NCBI GenBank assembly: GCA_947573445.1
Contig: CANPFR010000008.1
Span: forward strand, 1-64,000
From: an uncultured Clostridia bacterium
Lineage (GTDB): Bacteria > Bacillota > Clostridia > TANB77 > CAG-508
Direction of reading: 5' to 3'
Length of the DNA stretch: 64,000 nt
Below the pieces are notes generated by a model. That model saw nothing but the letters and a program-made list of their open reading frames with translations, did not search any database and was not told where the DNA came from. Below are positions 62,146 to 64,000 of this stretch, in pieces (position 1 is the first letter of the stretch; each line of letters opens with the position of its first letter). The translations under genes were made by a program, and so were the position numbers.

Positions 62146-63483
62146 CTATTTTTGCACAATTACAGCCTGTAACTGTGTCAAAAACGTCTCCAATTTTACT
62201 TTTTCTCCGCCATTTCGGGCTGCAAAATTATCCAACAAGCGAGACAAAAGTCTCTGTGTTGTTCTAAATTCCTCTTCGACGCAAATTAGCTTCAAATCTA
62301 TCTTTGATTCCTGCAAAGCTGTTTCAATCAATTTCACAATGGCGTTTTTTTGAGTTTGGGATAAAGTTTTCCCATCTAATAAAACCAAAATAAAACAAAT
62401 TTTCTCCTCCAAAGATAATTTTGTTATTCTGGTCATACTCTCCAAGGCTTCCTCCAATTCCTTATTTTCAGGCATACAAGCTAATCTGATTCCATGAATT
62501 GTTTTCATGAAATCTTTCAATGTCTTTTCCTCCTCCTTTGTTTGCTCCTCTTTAGGAATTTGCTGAACTACTTTGTCCTCTTCAGGAGCTTGCTGAACCG
62601 CTTTGTCCTCTTCAGGAGTTTGCTGAACTACTTTGTCCTCTTCAGGAGCTTGCTGAACCGCTTTGTCCTCTTCAGGAGTTTGCTGAACTGCTTTGTTCTC
62701 TTTAAGAACTTGCTGAATTGGTTGGTTCTCTTTCCTTGCCAACAGCTTATGCGTTTCAGCAAATTCACGGAAACCTGTCAAAAACATCATAATCTTGATT
62801 TTTAAGTGCTCAGAAATACGAGCAGCAATCCATTGCCGATAGCAAACAGATGGTGATGTTCCCTTTTCTTGGATATTTTCATCTAAATTTCTCCAAATTA
62901 GCTTCTCTACCTCTGTACTCGCTATGCAAAGCAACTTAAAATAAGTTGCTTTCCCTTCTACTTTAAGCCTCTCCACAAGTAAATCCAAAAACTGCTCAAA
63001 ATCTGTTGCCTTTGCCCAAAGCTCTTCTAACAATTCGGTTAAACTCTTTTCTGATTCTTTCTCTGCTTTCTGAACAATCCTTTCGGGTTTGCAAAAAGAA
63101 ATTGCTTGTGACATTTCTCCCTTTGCCTCCATTTCACTAGCATCTGAAATGGTTTCCGATGACTCTTCAGTCTTTTTTTCTTCGGATTTCTTTGGCACAA
63201 TAGTTTCTAATTTTTCTGGCTTAGAAACTTCTGCTTTCGAATCCGTTTCCTTTTTATCGTCTACCACTTCCTCTCCACAGACAAATTCCAAAATATGATA
63301 AGAAGTGATTGCTTCAATCAGTTGAGTAGGAAGTTTTTCTTCCCCAAATACAATTTTAAGTTTTGCTTGGGATTCCTTTATCCCAATTTGATTTTGGGGA
63401 TTAAAATCCTTGAAAAAAGCACTAATCAAATTAGCTGGACTTTTCCCATCGTTCAAAACTACTTTCACCCGAATTTCACTCAT
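62146..63483 (-). CDS. Large variable-linker protein of unknown function
   Basis: 445 residues. The N-terminal domain (residues 1-75, MSEIRVKVVLNDGKSPANLI) is followed by an acidic Ser/Glu linker, a helical core (~150-230, ELLEELWAKATDFEQFLDLLVERL), a tandem-repeat hinge (~258-308, five copies of a VQQxPEEDK-type decapeptide) and a helical end (~310-445). CGG serves as Arg at 62836-62838 and 63469-63471. No signal or membrane segment. It starts behind AGGAGA. The family is not known to me. Confidence 0.65.
   Translation of the reverse strand: MSEIRVKVVLNDGKSPANLISAFFKDFNPQNQIGIKESQAKLKIVFGEEKLPTQLIEAITSYHILEFVCGEEVVDDKKETDSKAEVSKPEKLETIVPKKSEEKKTEESSETISDASEMEAKGEMSQAISFCKPERIVQKAEKESEKSLTELLEELWAKATDFEQFLDLLVERLKVEGKATYFKLLCIASTEVEKLIWRNLDENIQEKGTSPSVCYRQWIAARISEHLKIKIMMFLTGFREFAETHKLLARKENQPIQQVLKENKAVQQTPEEDKAVQQAPEEDKVVQQTPEEDKAVQQAPEEDKVVQQIPKEEQTKEEEKTLKDFMKTIHGIRLACMPENKELEEALESMTRITKLSLEEKICFILVLLDGKTLSQTQKNAIVKLIETALQESKIDLKLICVEEEFRTTQRLLSRLLDNFAARNGGEKVKLETFLTQLQAVIVQK
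62561..62710 (-). repeat. 30-bp tandem repeat inside the gene at 62146
   Basis: Five consecutive 30-base units, each starting TGCTGAAC and, in the first four, continuing to CTCTTCAGGAG. Units alternate between two versions (TGCTGAACTACTT and TGCTGAACCGCTT), so the older period is probably 60 bases. It encodes alternating VVQQTPEEDK and AVQQAPEEDK decapeptides. Copy number should vary between strains. Confidence 0.85.
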
Positions 63484-63756
63484 GTGGTCTCTCCTTTCTA
63501 GACATTATAATGGTTTTCATTTTGGCATTTTCTTATTATATCTAGTCAATCATCTAAATATAATTATTTCAGAAAATTCTCAATGATTGATTTATATCAT
63601 AATTTTACATAAATTACAACCCAAATAAAAAAATATATCCATTTTGGCAAATGCAAAAAAGAAGGATATTAGAAAAATACCCTCCATCTTTTATTATACC
63701 ACATTTTTGTCCAAAAGTCAAGTTGACAAATTACCAAAAATGTGCTTAAAAATCAC

Positions 63757-64000
63757 TTATATTGTTTTACGAATTGACAATTTTTCAGATATCTCACGAT
63801 AACGATTCACATCTTTTTTCGCTAAATATTTTAGCAAACTTCTTCTTTTACCAACCATTTTTAATAACCCTCTTCTGGAGTGATTATCTTTCTGATGAAT
63901 TTTCAAATGTTCTGTAAGTTCTGTGATTCTTTCTGTTAAAAGAGCAATTTGAACTTCTGGTGAACCAGTATCATTCTCCTCTCTTTTGTAAGTATTGATA
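63757..64000 (-). CDS. rpsO: 30S ribosomal protein S15, partial
   Basis: 80 residues visible, continuing past the window edge. Family hallmarks: [27 protein letters not shown], then [27 protein letters not shown] and [16 protein letters not shown]. The stop is at 63757-63759. S15 binds 16S rRNA early in 30S assembly. The usual partner pnp lies 3.2 kb downstream, separated by two unknown genes. Confidence 0.97.
   Translation of the reverse strand, partial: INTYKREENDTGSPEVQIALLTERITELTEHLKIHQKDNHSRRGLLKMVGKRRSLLKYLAKKDVNRYREISEKLSIRKTI

Noticed and set aside
1..64000. CRISPR arrays, tRNA or rRNA genes
   Set aside because: None seen. The only short tandem array is the coding 30-bp repeat at 62561-62710.

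Overview
The window is AT-rich DNA from a spore-forming Bacillota, most likely of class Clostridia. The evidence is a complete gerA-gerB-gerC germination operon, a low-GC codon style, AGGAGG-type ribosome binding sites, ThyX, SecA with a SEC-C tail, and the GGGtGRT / NifU-like gene pair. I cannot name the species.

Layout. 1-3.2 kb: the end of an IS110 transposase, a cupin, a YolD-like protein with a Y-family polymerase, and HU. 3.28-23.6 kb: one long leftward conjugative-element block (HTH protein, T4SS membrane proteins, PrgI, VirB4, VirB6-like, M23 hydrolase, class B sortase, a 1290-residue Cna-B/thioester adhesin, SpoVG, VirD4, S1 protein), with a Tn916-type integrase next to the 3' end of secA. 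No relaxase was recognised, and the left border is not resolved. 23.6-26.4 kb: secA. 26.5-35.05 kb: an 8.5-kb filamentous phage (inovirus-type) provirus. It is bounded by a perfect 27-bp direct repeat and internal 14-bp inverted repeats. It encodes a probable ssDNA-binding protein, coat protein, Zot/pI ATPase, adsorption-like protein, HUH Rep and an IS481-type DDE transposase. 35.1-64 kb: chromosomal genes: uvrB, gerABC plus a fourth small gene, thyX, an acyl-CoA synthetase with a TetR regulator, a membrane permease, a MiaB-like radical SAM protein, an AI-2E/YtvI-type membrane protein, CBS, rpmE, GGGtGRT and its Fe-S scaffold partner, a glycosyltransferase, pnp, several unknown genes, and rpsO at the edge.

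Main discovery. Nine otherwise intact genes (virD4, M23 hydrolase, virB6-like, virB2-like, a small T4SS membrane gene, uvrB, gerB, the small fourth gene of the gerABC operon, ytvI-like) are each broken by one extra base. It is always the same event: an additional C directly before a glycine codon GGA or GGT, which makes an in-frame CGG. Skipping the C restores the family reading frame every time, for example in the UvrB Walker A loop. Apart from these sites, in-frame CGG was found only in four genes, where it reads as arginine. This looks like +1 ribosomal frameshifting (or tolerated frameshift mutation) at a rare CGG codon with out-of-frame GGN glycine decoding. A systematic consensus error is the main alternative. 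All counts come from reading by eye.
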